From Bacilli bacterium (lineage in GTDB: Bacteria > Bacillota_I > Bacilli_A > RF39 > UBA660), in the NCBI GenBank assembly GCA_028685445.1, contig JAQUDY010000065.1:1-6222 (forward strand): 6,222 bases of DNA, read 5' to 3'. Below the pieces are notes generated by a model that had not been told where the DNA came from, ran no database searches, and saw only the letters and a list, made by a program, of their open reading frames with translations. The translations under genes and the position numbers were made by a program. Shown here piece by piece: positions 1 to 5,583 of the stretch (the first letter of the stretch is position 1; the number at the start of each line of letters is the position of its first letter).

Positions 1-545
1 TCGCCGGCTATAATAGTTAATTTGTCATGACTTTTTTCATATTTTCTTGCATGTTTAATTGCATCACTGAAGTGTTTTGAGTTCTTATAATTGTTTATAT
101 CATTTGGATCCCCATTTTTACGATAATAAGCATCATGTCCAGTAATTATTACTATATCTGGAGAATAATCTGTTAAATACTTAAATATTTTTTGAGGTAA
201 TAATTCTTCTTTTATAACCTTACCTATTGCCTTTATGTTTAATTTTTTGTAAAAATTCAAACATCTTTGTAAATAGTCTGAATCTCCATCAAAATGAAGT
301 ATTTTTGCAGGCATAAAAAAATATTCATTCCGATCTAAAGTTTCTATTTCTTCTGCTACTTTTTCGAAGTCATCAGTCATAGCTTTTTCTTCATATATTT
401 TTAAATCTTCTATATTGCTATCTGCATACAATCGTACGTTTACTCCTTTTAAATAGGTAATATCTTCTTTTATATTTAATATTTTAAAAACTGTATCATG
501 GTTATGACTCTTCCTTGTTACTAAATCTCCTTTTTTAAATTTCAT
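1..545 (-). CDS. yabG: YabG sporulation-specific protease, N-terminal 181 codons (runs off the window)
   Basis: YabG is the sporulation protease that processes spore coat proteins (and, in Clostridioides difficile, pre-pro-proteins such as pseudo-proteases) in the mother cell. The translated start MKFKKGDLVTRKSHNHDTVF resembles the B. subtilis YabG start, and the conserved blocks follow in order: VRLYADS (about 37-43), FFMPAKILHFDGD (76-88), YLQRCLNFYKK (91-101), the putative catalytic-His block ITGHDAYYRKNGD (134-146) and YKNSKHF (153-159), ending with LTIIAG at 176-181. His137 is the likely catalytic histidine; the expected cysteine (CQS motif) would lie just beyond the window edge, so integrity cannot be judged. 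The ATG at 545 is preceded by AGGTGATC three to four bases upstream, an excellent match to the 16S rRNA tail. It follows ksgA in the usual order, separated by a hairpin and 42 bases. Confidence 0.93.
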   Translation of the reverse strand, partial: MKFKKGDLVTRKSHNHDTVFKILNIKEDITYLKGVNVRLYADSNIEDLKIYEEKAMTDDFEKVAEEIETLDRNEYFFMPAKILHFDGDSDYLQRCLNFYKKLNIKAIGKVIKEELLPQKIFKYLTDYSPDIVIITGHDAYYRKNGDPNDINNYKNSKHFSDAIKHARKYEKSHDKLTIIAG

Positions 546-573
546 TAGATCACCTAAAAAAATATATGTTTAT

Positions 574-600
574 AAAAGAAAAAAATGCTATAAAGCATTT
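574..600 (-). terminator. Weak intrinsic terminator of ksgA, overlapping its stop codon
   Basis: On the minus strand AAATGC (600-595) and GCATTT (588-583) form a 6-bp stem around the 6-base loop TTTATA, followed by TTTT-C-TTTT. The ksgA stop codon TAG (590-588) sits across the loop and the 3' arm. Only two GC pairs are present, so termination may be partial, leaving some readthrough into yabG. Confidence 0.5.
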
Positions 601-1367
601 GATATCTCTAAAAATATTTCTATTGGTAACTCTTCAGCACGAACAAATTCGGTATAATTATATTTTTTTAATATTTTTTTGACAATTTCTCTATCATAAT
701 CTTTTAAGTTATTTAATAATGTTTTTCTTTTATATTTAAAAGATGAACTTATTACTTTTAAAAACTTTTCTTCTTTTTCAAACAAATATTGATTATGCGG
801 CGTTAGTTTTAAAATAGAACTATCCACTTTAGGAATTGGATAAAATGATTTTTTACTGACATCAAAAAGCTTAATAATGTTATAATAATACTTTAATTTT
901 ACAGTTATATAACTATATTCCTTTTTTCCAGGAGTTGCTGATAATCTGTCAGCTACCTCTTTTTGAACCATAAATATTAATTCTTTTGCCTTTAAATCCT
1001 CTTGAATTATTTTATCGATAATTGGAGTGGTAATATAATATGGGAGATTACCTATAATGTATAAGTTTTCATATTTAATATTTTTAATATCTCTTTTTAT
1101 GTTTCTTTTTAAAAAATCAGAGTATAAAACTGTTAATTCAGAGTATTTTATATTATTTAAATATTCTTTTGTATCAATATCAATTTCATATGCTAGGATT
1201 TTTGAATTAAATTTTAATAATTTTTTGGTCAAATTACCAGTACCTGGTCCAATTTCTATAATAAGATCTTTGTTAGTAACTTCTAAATTATTCACAATTT
1301 TTTCTAAGACATTATTGTCATTTAAAAAGTTCTGTCCATATTTTTTCTTAAATTTAAATTTTTTCAT
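588..1367 (-). CDS. ksgA: 16S rRNA adenine N6,N6-dimethyltransferase KsgA/RsmA
   Basis: KsgA transfers four methyl groups from S-adenosylmethionine to the two adjacent adenines of the 3'-terminal hairpin of 16S rRNA (A1518/A1519 in E. coli numbering), a late step in small-subunit maturation. All family motifs are visible in the 259-residue product: KKYGQNFL (8-15), the SAM-binding EIGPGTGNLT (38-47), acidic EID after the second strand (61-63), the catalytic NLPYY (107-111), FYPIPKVDS (175-183), and FKYKRKTLLNNL (210-221) with RAEELPIE (243-250) in the C-terminal domain. Length is normal. A GTG nine bases upstream (1376) would give three more residues (MIQ), but that GTG lies inside the Shine-Dalgarno-like GTGAT, so I place the start at the ATG at 1367. 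It follows a decayed gene and precedes yabG, as in Bacilli apart from the missing rnmV. Confidence 0.97.
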   Translation of the reverse strand: MKKFKFKKKYGQNFLNDNNVLEKIVNNLEVTNKDLIIEIGPGTGNLTKKLLKFNSKILAYEIDIDTKEYLNNIKYSELTVLYSDFLKRNIKRDIKNIKYENLYIIGNLPYYITTPIIDKIIQEDLKAKELIFMVQKEVADRLSATPGKKEYSYITVKLKYYYNIIKLFDVSKKSFYPIPKVDSSILKLTPHNQYLFEKEEKFLKVISSSFKYKRKTLLNNLKDYDREIVKKILKKYNYTEFVRAEELPIEIFLEISNAL

Positions 1368-1371
1368 TTGA

Positions 1372-1376
1372 ATCAC
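1372..1376 (-). promoter_or_regulatory. Ribosome binding site that decides the ksgA start
   Basis: GTGAT stands four bases before the ATG at 1367 and matches the 3' part of the Bacillota Shine-Dalgarno GGAGGTGATC. yabG, tatD and metG have the same GTGAT three bases before their starts. The in-frame GTG at 1376 is therefore better read as part of the binding site than as a start codon. Confidence 0.6.
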
Positions 1377-1401
1377 AATTTTATTTTAACACAATAAAAC
1401 C

Positions 1402-1430
1402 TTATATGCTTATATAATATTAATTTTCAA
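1402..1430 (-). promoter_or_regulatory. Candidate housekeeping promoter for ksgA
   Basis: TTGAAA (1430-1425) is followed after 17 bases by ATATAA (1407-1402), or after 18 bases by TATAAG. The -35 lies in the last codons of the decayed upstream gene. The -10 is weak, and TAAAAT at 1388-1383 is an alternative -10 without a good -35. A promoter is expected because a terminator precedes the decayed gene. Confidence 0.33.
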
Positions 1431-1836
1431 AAAAATTTTTTATAAACTCTTTGTTTTTAAGTTCATTTTTTATATGCTGTGTCCAATTATCATCTTCCAA
1501 TAAATTTTCTAATTTAAAACCTTTTTTATTAAAAAACATATTTATATTTTCTCTTTTAATTAAGTAACTAGCGTTTCCAAAATTATATTCTATTTTTTCT
1601 AAATCTTTTATAAAAATAAAATGTACAAGAGAAGTTATTATCATAGACTTTTTTGTATAATCTTTGTCAAACCTAAAATTGTTTATATATTCTTCTTTAT
1701 AATCTTTTTTCCTATTTTCATAGTCATCTTTTTATTTGTTTTATCATAATTATATCCATAATTTGTATCTTTTATAGTCCATTTTATTAATTTTTCGTTT
1801 TTCTAATATTTGGTTTCCTATTTTTTGACAATCCAT
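1420..1836 (-). pseudogene. Decayed gene: regulator-like N-terminus, two compensating frameshifts, 74-codon intact 3' part
   Basis: An ATG at 1836 with GGAGTTGAT eight bases upstream starts MDCQKIGNQILEKRK, which resembles the first helix of XRE-type helix-turn-helix regulators (xxCxKIGNxIxxxRK). The reading then meets four in-frame stops between 1752 and 1732. Shifting one base at the A5 run 1795-1791 gives the clean stretch LIKWTIKDTNYGYNYDKTNK, and shifting back at the A5 run 1733-1729 returns to the original frame at DDYENRKKDYKEEY, continuing openly to the TAA at 1422-1420. Repaired, it would encode about 138 residues. The open 3' part (ATG at 1644, 74 codons) has a pattern like the C-terminal half of DUF4825-type proteins (LxxxIKDLEKIEYNFG, YLIKRENI, NWTQHI, EFIKNFFEN), a resemblance from memory only. 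The rest of a helix-turn-helix domain is missing, so an internal deletion is likely too. Short translation from the ATG at 1644 cannot be excluded. Confidence 0.6.
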
Positions 1837-1854
1837 AAAATCAACTCCATTATA

Positions 1855-1883
1855 ATTATAATAAGTTCTTGTTAACAAAACAA
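1855..1883 (-). promoter_or_regulatory. Housekeeping-type promoter of the decayed gene
   Basis: TTGTTT (1883-1878), a 17-base spacer and TATAAT (1860-1855) lie immediately before the ribosome binding site (GGAG at 1848-1845) of the decayed gene. The -10 matches the consensus fully. Transcription start would fall close to the binding site, giving a very short leader. A second TATAAT overlaps downstream (1854-1849). Confidence 0.55.
1869..1878. repeat. Perfect 10-bp palindrome TTGTTAACAA inside the promoter spacer
   Basis: TTGTTAACAA is its own reverse complement. It overlaps the last base of the -35 box and fills half of the spacer of the promoter before the regulator-like remnant. That position suits an operator for autoregulation. 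Such AT-rich palindromes can also occur by chance here. Confidence 0.3.
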
Positions 1884-1905
1884 CAAACTATCCGTTGAGT
1901 TAGAT

Positions 1906-1932
1906 AAAAAAAAGAATATGTATATATATTCT
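1906..1932 (-). terminator. Intrinsic terminator of the 3D-domain gene
   Basis: AGAATAT (1932-1926 on the minus strand) pairs perfectly with ATATTCT (1919-1913) around a 6-base loop, and seven further T follow the stem. The stop codon TAG (1933-1931) supplies the first bases of the stem. The stem has one GC pair only, but the long U-tract and the position argue for a terminator. Confidence 0.6.
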
Positions 1933-2464
1933 ATTTTCCAAATCTTAAAATGTCGTAAGTAATTTGTTTTCTTCCTACTTGAGTATAAGCAATATCTTCG
2001 CTTTCAACTAATAAATCTAATGAAGTTCCAGTAACTCCTCTATCTAAAACAATTGCCGTTATCTTTTTATCAGATATAGAAGGTAAATCAAATTGAATAA
2101 TTGAATTGCATGGTAAGCTTTTTGATGATGCTACAATTCTAACTTCTCCATAAGTATGGTCATTATAAGTTGTTATTCTATCTTTTAAGACGTTTTGCCC
2201 TGTACAACCTAATGTTCCTCCACATAGCGGACAATCAGCTGCATATCCAGTTAAAATACCGTTATAGGTATCTTTTGTTTTATATAAATCATTATGGATT
2301 ATTTCTTCGATTTTGATCGCCATAGCATGCAAATCTAAAGTTTTATTTAAATTATTATTAATAGTCTTAGTTTCTGCTTTTGTTAAACAGACTTGATGAC
2401 TTAATGAAATTACTATTAATAAAATAATTATTTTTATGTATTTGGTCAACTTTATTTTATTCAT
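1931..2464 (-). CDS. Secreted 3D-domain protein with a cysteine cluster (YabE/RpfB position)
   Basis: This 177-residue protein has a signal peptide: basic MNKIKLTKYIK, a hydrophobic core (about 10-22) and a plausible signal peptidase cut after TKA at 28-30; no lipobox is seen at Cys26. After a linker comes a 3D domain, the double-psi beta-barrel fold related to MltA lytic transglycosylases and the C-terminus of RpfB/YabE: GILTGYAADCP (69-79), YGEVRIVASS (105-114), LPCNSIIQF (117-125), AIVLDRGVTGTSLDLL (137-152) and VGRKQITYDILRFG (163-176). The three signature aspartates are probably Asp77, Asp141 and Asp150. Unlike Bacillus YabE it lacks DUF348 and G5 domains. It carries Cys78, Cys81, Cys87 and Cys119, suggesting disulfides or metal binding outside the cell. 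A murein-directed role is inferred from the family. ATG at 2464 has GGAG seven bases upstream. It has its own promoter and terminator. Confidence 0.88.
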   Translation of the reverse strand: MNKIKLTKYIKIIILLIVISLSHQVCLTKAETKTINNNLNKTLDLHAMAIKIEEIIHNDLYKTKDTYNGILTGYAADCPLCGGTLGCTGQNVLKDRITTYNDHTYGEVRIVASSKSLPCNSIIQFDLPSISDKKITAIVLDRGVTGTSLDLLVESEDIAYTQVGRKQITYDILRFGK

Positions 2465-2486
2465 ACCTTATCTCCAATATAAAAAT

Positions 2487-2515
2487 ATTTTATCATGTGC
2501 ATAATTAAATGTCAA
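2487..2515 (-). promoter_or_regulatory. Strong extended -10 promoter for the 3D-domain gene
   Basis: A consensus TTGACA (2515-2510) is followed by exactly 17 bases and TAAAAT (2492-2487). TG stands one base before the -10 (2495-2494), making an extended -10 element. The -35 lies in the final codons of tatD and the stop codon sits in the spacer. Transcription would start near 2480, just ahead of the ribosome binding site. This is the best promoter in the window and should drive the 3D gene apart from the metG-tatD transcript. Confidence 0.78.
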
Positions 2516-3254
2516 AAATTTTTAAAAAATTGTTTTCCAATCGTTGTGATAATCTTTCTAAGTCAACTAAATGAATTTCAGATATTTTTTTTGCTATATA
2601 TATTAGATTTGCTGGTTGATTTCGTTCTTTGCGGATAGGTTCTGGCGTAAGATACGGAGAATCAGTTTCTAACAAAATATCATCTAAACTTATTTTAGAA
2701 ATAACTTCTGATAAATTAGAATTTTTAAAAGTGATAATTCCATTTATCCCAAGTTTATAACCTAACTTAATATATTCAATTGCTGTTTCTATGCTCCCAG
2801 AAAAACTATGCATAATTCCTTTTAATTTTTTTGTTTTTAAAATAGTTAAAATATCATTAGTGGCATTTCTGTTATGAATGATTATAGGTTTATTATTCAA
2901 CTTTGCTAATTCTAACATTTCTTTAAAAACCTCTATTTGCTCAGTTTTATTTTCTGAATTACGATAATAATCTAGTCCGATTTCTCCAACTGCTATAATT
3001 TTAGGATGATTAATATTTTTCTTTATAAATTCTATTGTATTAACTTTGTTGTCTTCAATATAATTAGGATGTATTCCTATTGCTCCATATACATTAGGAT
3101 ATTTATCAATTAGTTGCATAACTTCTTTATTACTACTCAAATTGTAGCCATTTATAATTATTCTTTTTATATTATTTTTTTTAAAATTACTTAGTATTTT
3201 ATCATAATTATCATATTCTTCTTCCAAAATATGACAGTGAGTATCTGTAAACAT
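2505..3254 (-). CDS. tatD: TatD-family metal-dependent deoxyribonuclease
   Basis: TatD proteins are TIM-barrel metallohydrolases of the amidohydrolase superfamily with 3'-5' DNA exonuclease activity and roles in DNA repair or degradation; they are cytoplasmic. The 249-residue product is full length, and the metal ligands are all in place: DTHCH at 4-8 (His6, His8), GEIGLDYY at 90-97 (Glu91), IIHNR (His127), MHSFSG at 148-153 (His149) and ETDSPYLTP at 196-204 (Asp198), followed by RNQPAN (211-216). GIHP at 60-63 is also typical. The ATG at 3254 has GGGTGAT three bases before it, and only 14 bases separate it from the metG stop, so the two are surely cotranscribed and under the T-box, as in Bacillus metS-tatD. 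No terminator follows; the next gene's promoter overlaps its 3' end. Confidence 0.96.
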   Translation of the reverse strand: MFTDTHCHILEEEYDNYDKILSNFKKNNIKRIIINGYNLSSNKEVMQLIDKYPNVYGAIGIHPNYIEDNKVNTIEFIKKNINHPKIIAVGEIGLDYYRNSENKTEQIEVFKEMLELAKLNNKPIIIHNRNATNDILTILKTKKLKGIMHSFSGSIETAIEYIKLGYKLGINGIITFKNSNLSEVISKISLDDILLETDSPYLTPEPIRKERNQPANLIYIAKKISEIHLVDLERLSQRLENNFLKIFDI

Positions 3255-3268
3255 TCTATCACCCGACC

Positions 3269-4822
3269 CTATAAATTCTTTAATTTTTCTTCTTTATTAA
3301 TTCTATTAAATAACGGTGTTGCATCTTTAATTACAGTTCCCGGTGCATAATTCCCAAATGCTTTAAGACTTTCAAAACTTCTATTTGAAGCATTAATTTT
3401 ATTTAATATTTTTTCTGAAGTTTCTGGTATGTAAGCTTGTAATAGAACAGCTCCTATTCTAATACTTTCAATCAAGTTATAAAGAATAGTTCCTAATCTT
3501 TCTTTTTGGTTTTCATCTTTCGCTAATACCCAAGGTTCGTTTTCATCTATATATTTATTACATTTTCTAAATAATTCGATAATACCATCTAATGATTCTG
3601 CTATATGGCATGAGTCAATTAAATTACTAGTTGTTTCTTTTAAATTTATTGCATATTCTTTTAAAGTTCTGTCTATTTCTATTTCATTTACACTTTCAGG
3701 TACTATTCCATCAAAGTATTTAATTATCATAGCGTTTGTTCTACTTACTAAATTACCAAGTGTGTTTACCAAATCACTATTTATTCTTTCAATCAAAATT
3801 TCATAATTCATAGTCCCATCATTTTGATAAGGTACTTCATGAATTAAATAATATCTTATTTGATCGATTTCGAAGTGTTTAGCAAGTTCATCTACATAAA
3901 TTACATTTCCAACAGATTTACTTATCTTCCCACCATTAATAGTTAACCAAGGATGCCCATAAACGGTTTTTGGCAAAGGAATATCTAAAGCCATCAATAA
4001 TATCGGCCAATATATTGTATGAAATTTAACTATGTCTTTTCCTATAATATGATAATTTGCTGGCCAGTATTTTTTATATTCTATATCATGATTACCATTA
4101 ATATCGTGTCCAATAAAAGTAATATAATTTGACAAAGCATCAATCCATACATAAATAACATGTTTAGGATCAAAACTTACTTTTATTCCCCAATCTAATG
4201 AACTTCTAGATACGCATAAGTCTTGTAACCCATCTGTTAAGAAATTATTTATCATTTCTCTTTTTTTAGATTCTGGTTTTATAAAATCAGGATTGTTGTT
4301 AATATATTCTTTTAGATCATTTTCATATTTTGATAATTTAAAAAAATAAGATTCTTCTTTACCGTACGTAACTTCTCTATTACAATCTGGACATTTTTTT
4401 TCTTCTAAATCTTTTTCAAGGAAAAAAGATTCACATGGAACACAATACCAACCTTCATATTTATCTAAGTATATATCTCCTTTTTTATATAAGTACTCAA
4501 AAATTTCTTGAACTTTTTTTTCGTGTAAAGGATCTATAGTCCTGACAAACTTATCATACGAAACATTTAATAAATCAAGTAAATTTTTCATTTCTTTGCT
4601 AATTTTATCTACATAATCTTTTGGTTCGATTTTTGCTTCTTTTGCTTTTTCTTTAACTTTAAGTCCATGCTCATCTGTCCCAGTTTGATATAACACATCA
4701 AAACCATCTAATCTTTTAAAACGAGCCATTACATCCGCTAATACTTTTTCATAATTATTTCCTATATGTGGTTTTTGACTTGTATAATCAATCGCTGTTG
4801 TTATATAAAATGTTTTTTTCAC
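3269..4822 (-). CDS. metG: Methionyl-tRNA synthetase, short form without C-terminal tRNA-binding domain
   Basis: MetG charges tRNA-Met with methionine in an ATP-dependent reaction. The 517-residue product shows the class I signatures: HIGN at 19-22 in place of the usual HIGH, QTGTDEHGLK (46-55), a zinc-knuckle pair CVPC/CPDC (Cys127, Cys130, Cys144, Cys147), ESYFFKLSKYE (157-167), VWIDALSNYITFIG (225-238), IIGKDIVKFHTIYWP (259-273) and the KISKS loop (299-303) with VGN. The C-terminal helical anticodon-binding domain is present and ends with ATPLFNRINKEEKL. The EMAP-like tRNA-binding domain of Bacillus MetS (about 660 residues) is missing; many bacterial enzymes are naturally this short. The start is GTG at 4822, strongly supported by AGAAAGAAGTGAT ending three bases before it. 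It is preceded by a methionine T-box and followed by tatD in one operon. Confidence 0.97.
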   Translation of the reverse strand: MKKTFYITTAIDYTSQKPHIGNNYEKVLADVMARFKRLDGFDVLYQTGTDEHGLKVKEKAKEAKIEPKDYVDKISKEMKNLLDLLNVSYDKFVRTIDPLHEKKVQEIFEYLYKKGDIYLDKYEGWYCVPCESFFLEKDLEEKKCPDCNREVTYGKEESYFFKLSKYENDLKEYINNNPDFIKPESKKREMINNFLTDGLQDLCVSRSSLDWGIKVSFDPKHVIYVWIDALSNYITFIGHDINGNHDIEYKKYWPANYHIIGKDIVKFHTIYWPILLMALDIPLPKTVYGHPWLTINGGKISKSVGNVIYVDELAKHFEIDQIRYYLIHEVPYQNDGTMNYEILIERINSDLVNTLGNLVSRTNAMIIKYFDGIVPESVNEIEIDRTLKEYAINLKETTSNLIDSCHIAESLDGIIELFRKCNKYIDENEPWVLAKDENQKERLGTILYNLIESIRIGAVLLQAYIPETSEKILNKINASNRSFESLKAFGNYAPGTVIKDATPLFNRINKEEKLKNL

Positions 4823-4825
4823 TTT

Positions 4826-4838
4826 ATCACTTCTTTCT
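4826..4838 (-). promoter_or_regulatory. Ribosome binding site that fixes the GTG start of metG
   Basis: AGAAAGAAGTGAT differs by one base from the AGAAAGGAGGTGAT complement of the 16S rRNA tail after allowing a missing G, and ends three bases before the GTG at 4822. No ATG competes nearby. It lies directly after the U-rich end of the T-box terminator. Confidence 0.75.
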
Positions 4839-5032
4839 AAAATAAAAAATCATAAACTAAGGACGCATTTTTGCGCGGTACCACCTTAATTCATGATTAT
4901 TCATGCTCTTTTTCCTTAACGCGGAATCTTTCGCTTAAACTCTGGAACCATGTTCGGATTTTTTATAATACTTCTTTACACCAACCAGAAGCTCTCTTAA
5001 ATTTAAAAAATATTACTCTTTCCTTCTTTGCT
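4839..5032 (-). promoter_or_regulatory. Methionine T-box leader (tRNA-Met-sensing riboswitch) of metG-tatD
   Basis: A T-box RNA senses the charging state of its tRNA: uncharged tRNA pairs with a specifier codon in Stem I and with a bulge in the antiterminator, permitting transcription of the synthetase gene. The hallmark AAGGTGGTACCGCG lies at 4887-4874, with the tRNA-acceptor-binding UGGU bulge at 4883-4880. Stem I is recognisable upstream: AGAGTAA (S-turn side of the specifier loop, about 5019-5013), AGAGAGC (about 4997), the apical GGTTGGTG, the arms CTTC/GAAG, and the lower stem GGAA/TTCC closing the specifier loop. The specifier is ATG at 4951-4949, followed by G, matching the methionine gene it controls. 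A Stem III candidate (TTAAGCG with CGCGTTAA) follows. The organisation of the terminator is unusual (separate entry). Confidence 0.93.
4844..4898 (-). terminator. Terminator hairpin enclosing the T-box antiterminator core
   Basis: AATCATGAATTAAGG (4898-4884) can pair with CCTTAGTTTATGATT (4862-4848) over 15 positions, including two G-U wobbles. Inside sits the T-box bulge and the inner hairpin CGCA-AAAA-TGCG (4875-4864). T residues run directly off the stem (4849-4844, then four more after one A). This looks like an intrinsic terminator, yet its upper part is the antiterminator itself. A competing hairpin CATGA-ATAA-TCATG (4905-4892) would take over part of the 5' arm. Confidence 0.65.
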
Positions 5033-5042
5033 TAATAAAAAA

Positions 5043-5071
5043 ATATTAGCATAATTTTCAATATTAATCAA
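5043..5071 (-). promoter_or_regulatory. Promoter of the T-box-metG-tatD operon
   Basis: TTGATT (5071-5066), a 17-base spacer and TAATAT (5048-5043), with TG one base before the -10 (extended -10). Predicted transcription start is near 5036, a few bases before T-box Stem I begins. The -35 overlaps the spoVT stop codon TGA. Confidence 0.72.
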
Positions 5072-5574
5072 GTTATATCTATATGAAAGCTTATTATTGA
5101 TGATATTAATTTACACAATTTATCTAACTCTTGAGAATTTTTATTGGTAAATAAAATTACTAATCCTATACCAAGAGATTTTGCTATTATTGGCTCTAAA
5201 TAGATATAACCTTTTAATTTTGTTTCTTTATTTATAATAAGTTCTGATAACTTTGCATTTTCTCTGTTTTTAATATATTCTAATAATTTTTTATCGTATA
5301 TAGTAATTTTATGATTTTTATTACTATATATAATATTTTCTAAATCTATAATTAGAACATCAATATTCATTAACCGAGATACTTTATCTCCAACCTTTTT
5401 AATGAAAGTCTCATTATTAACAATATAGGAGTATTTAGATAAGTTTATTGTTTTATCTATATGATTAATTATTAAGTTTTCTCCATCTTGTATTTTTAAT
5501 TTCTGTCTTAATTCTTTTGGTATTACTATTCTACCTAATTCATCTATTTTTCTTATATAGCCATTTTCGTTCAT
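5068..5574 (-). CDS. spoVT: SpoVT-like transcriptional regulator (AbrB-type DNA-binding domain plus GAF-like domain)
   Basis: SpoVT tunes late forespore gene expression under sigma G in Bacilli and Clostridia. The 168-residue product begins with an AbrB swapped-hairpin DNA-binding domain: NGYIRKIDELGRIVIPKELR (4-23) and LKIQDGENLII (26-36). The remaining 120 or so residues match the SpoVT C-terminal GAF-like half in layout (SRLMNIDVLIIDLENIIY, 66-83; EPIIAKSLGIGLVILFTNK, 127-145). Length (178 in B. subtilis) separates it from AbrB, about 95 residues. A longer reading from GTG at 5589 adds five residues, but the GTGGTG there is better taken as the ribosome binding site for the ATG at 5574. It follows mfd, as in Bacillus, but precedes metG, where Bacillus has abrB. 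A possible sigma G promoter lies just upstream. The domain call is firm; sporulation role is inferred. Confidence 0.9.
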   Translation of the reverse strand: MNENGYIRKIDELGRIVIPKELRQKLKIQDGENLIINHIDKTINLSKYSYIVNNETFIKKVGDKVSRLMNIDVLIIDLENIIYSNKNHKITIYDKKLLEYIKNRENAKLSELIINKETKLKGYIYLEPIIAKSLGIGLVILFTNKNSQELDKLCKLISSIISFHIDIT

Positions 5575-5583
5575 AAATACATA

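Noticed and set aside
558..570. Mother-cell sigma E/K -10-like CATATATT before yabG
   Set aside because: The transcription start would fall on the ribosome binding site and no fitting -35 lies at the right distance; the match is likely AT-rich chance.
1057..1371. Open reading frame of 104 codons on the plus strand
   Set aside because: It lies wholly inside ksgA on the opposite strand, is rich in Phe, Leu and Ser as expected from the antisense of an AT-rich gene, and matches no family.
1374..1376. GTG as start of ksgA, giving the N-terminal extension MIQ
   Set aside because: This GTG is part of the ribosome binding site GTGAT for the ATG at 1367, and KsgA proteins normally begin shortly before KKxGQNFL.
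1841..1901. Inverted repeat TCAAC/GTTGA (1841-1845 and 1894-1898) as possible insertion footprint around the decayed gene's promoter
   Set aside because: Only five bases long, in a low-complexity region, with no target duplication or transposase remnant.
4820..4838. Translational (ribosome-site-sequestering) T-box control of metG
   Set aside because: No sequence complementary to AGAAAGAAGTGAT is found in the leader, whereas a stem with a U-tract is, so transcription control is favoured.
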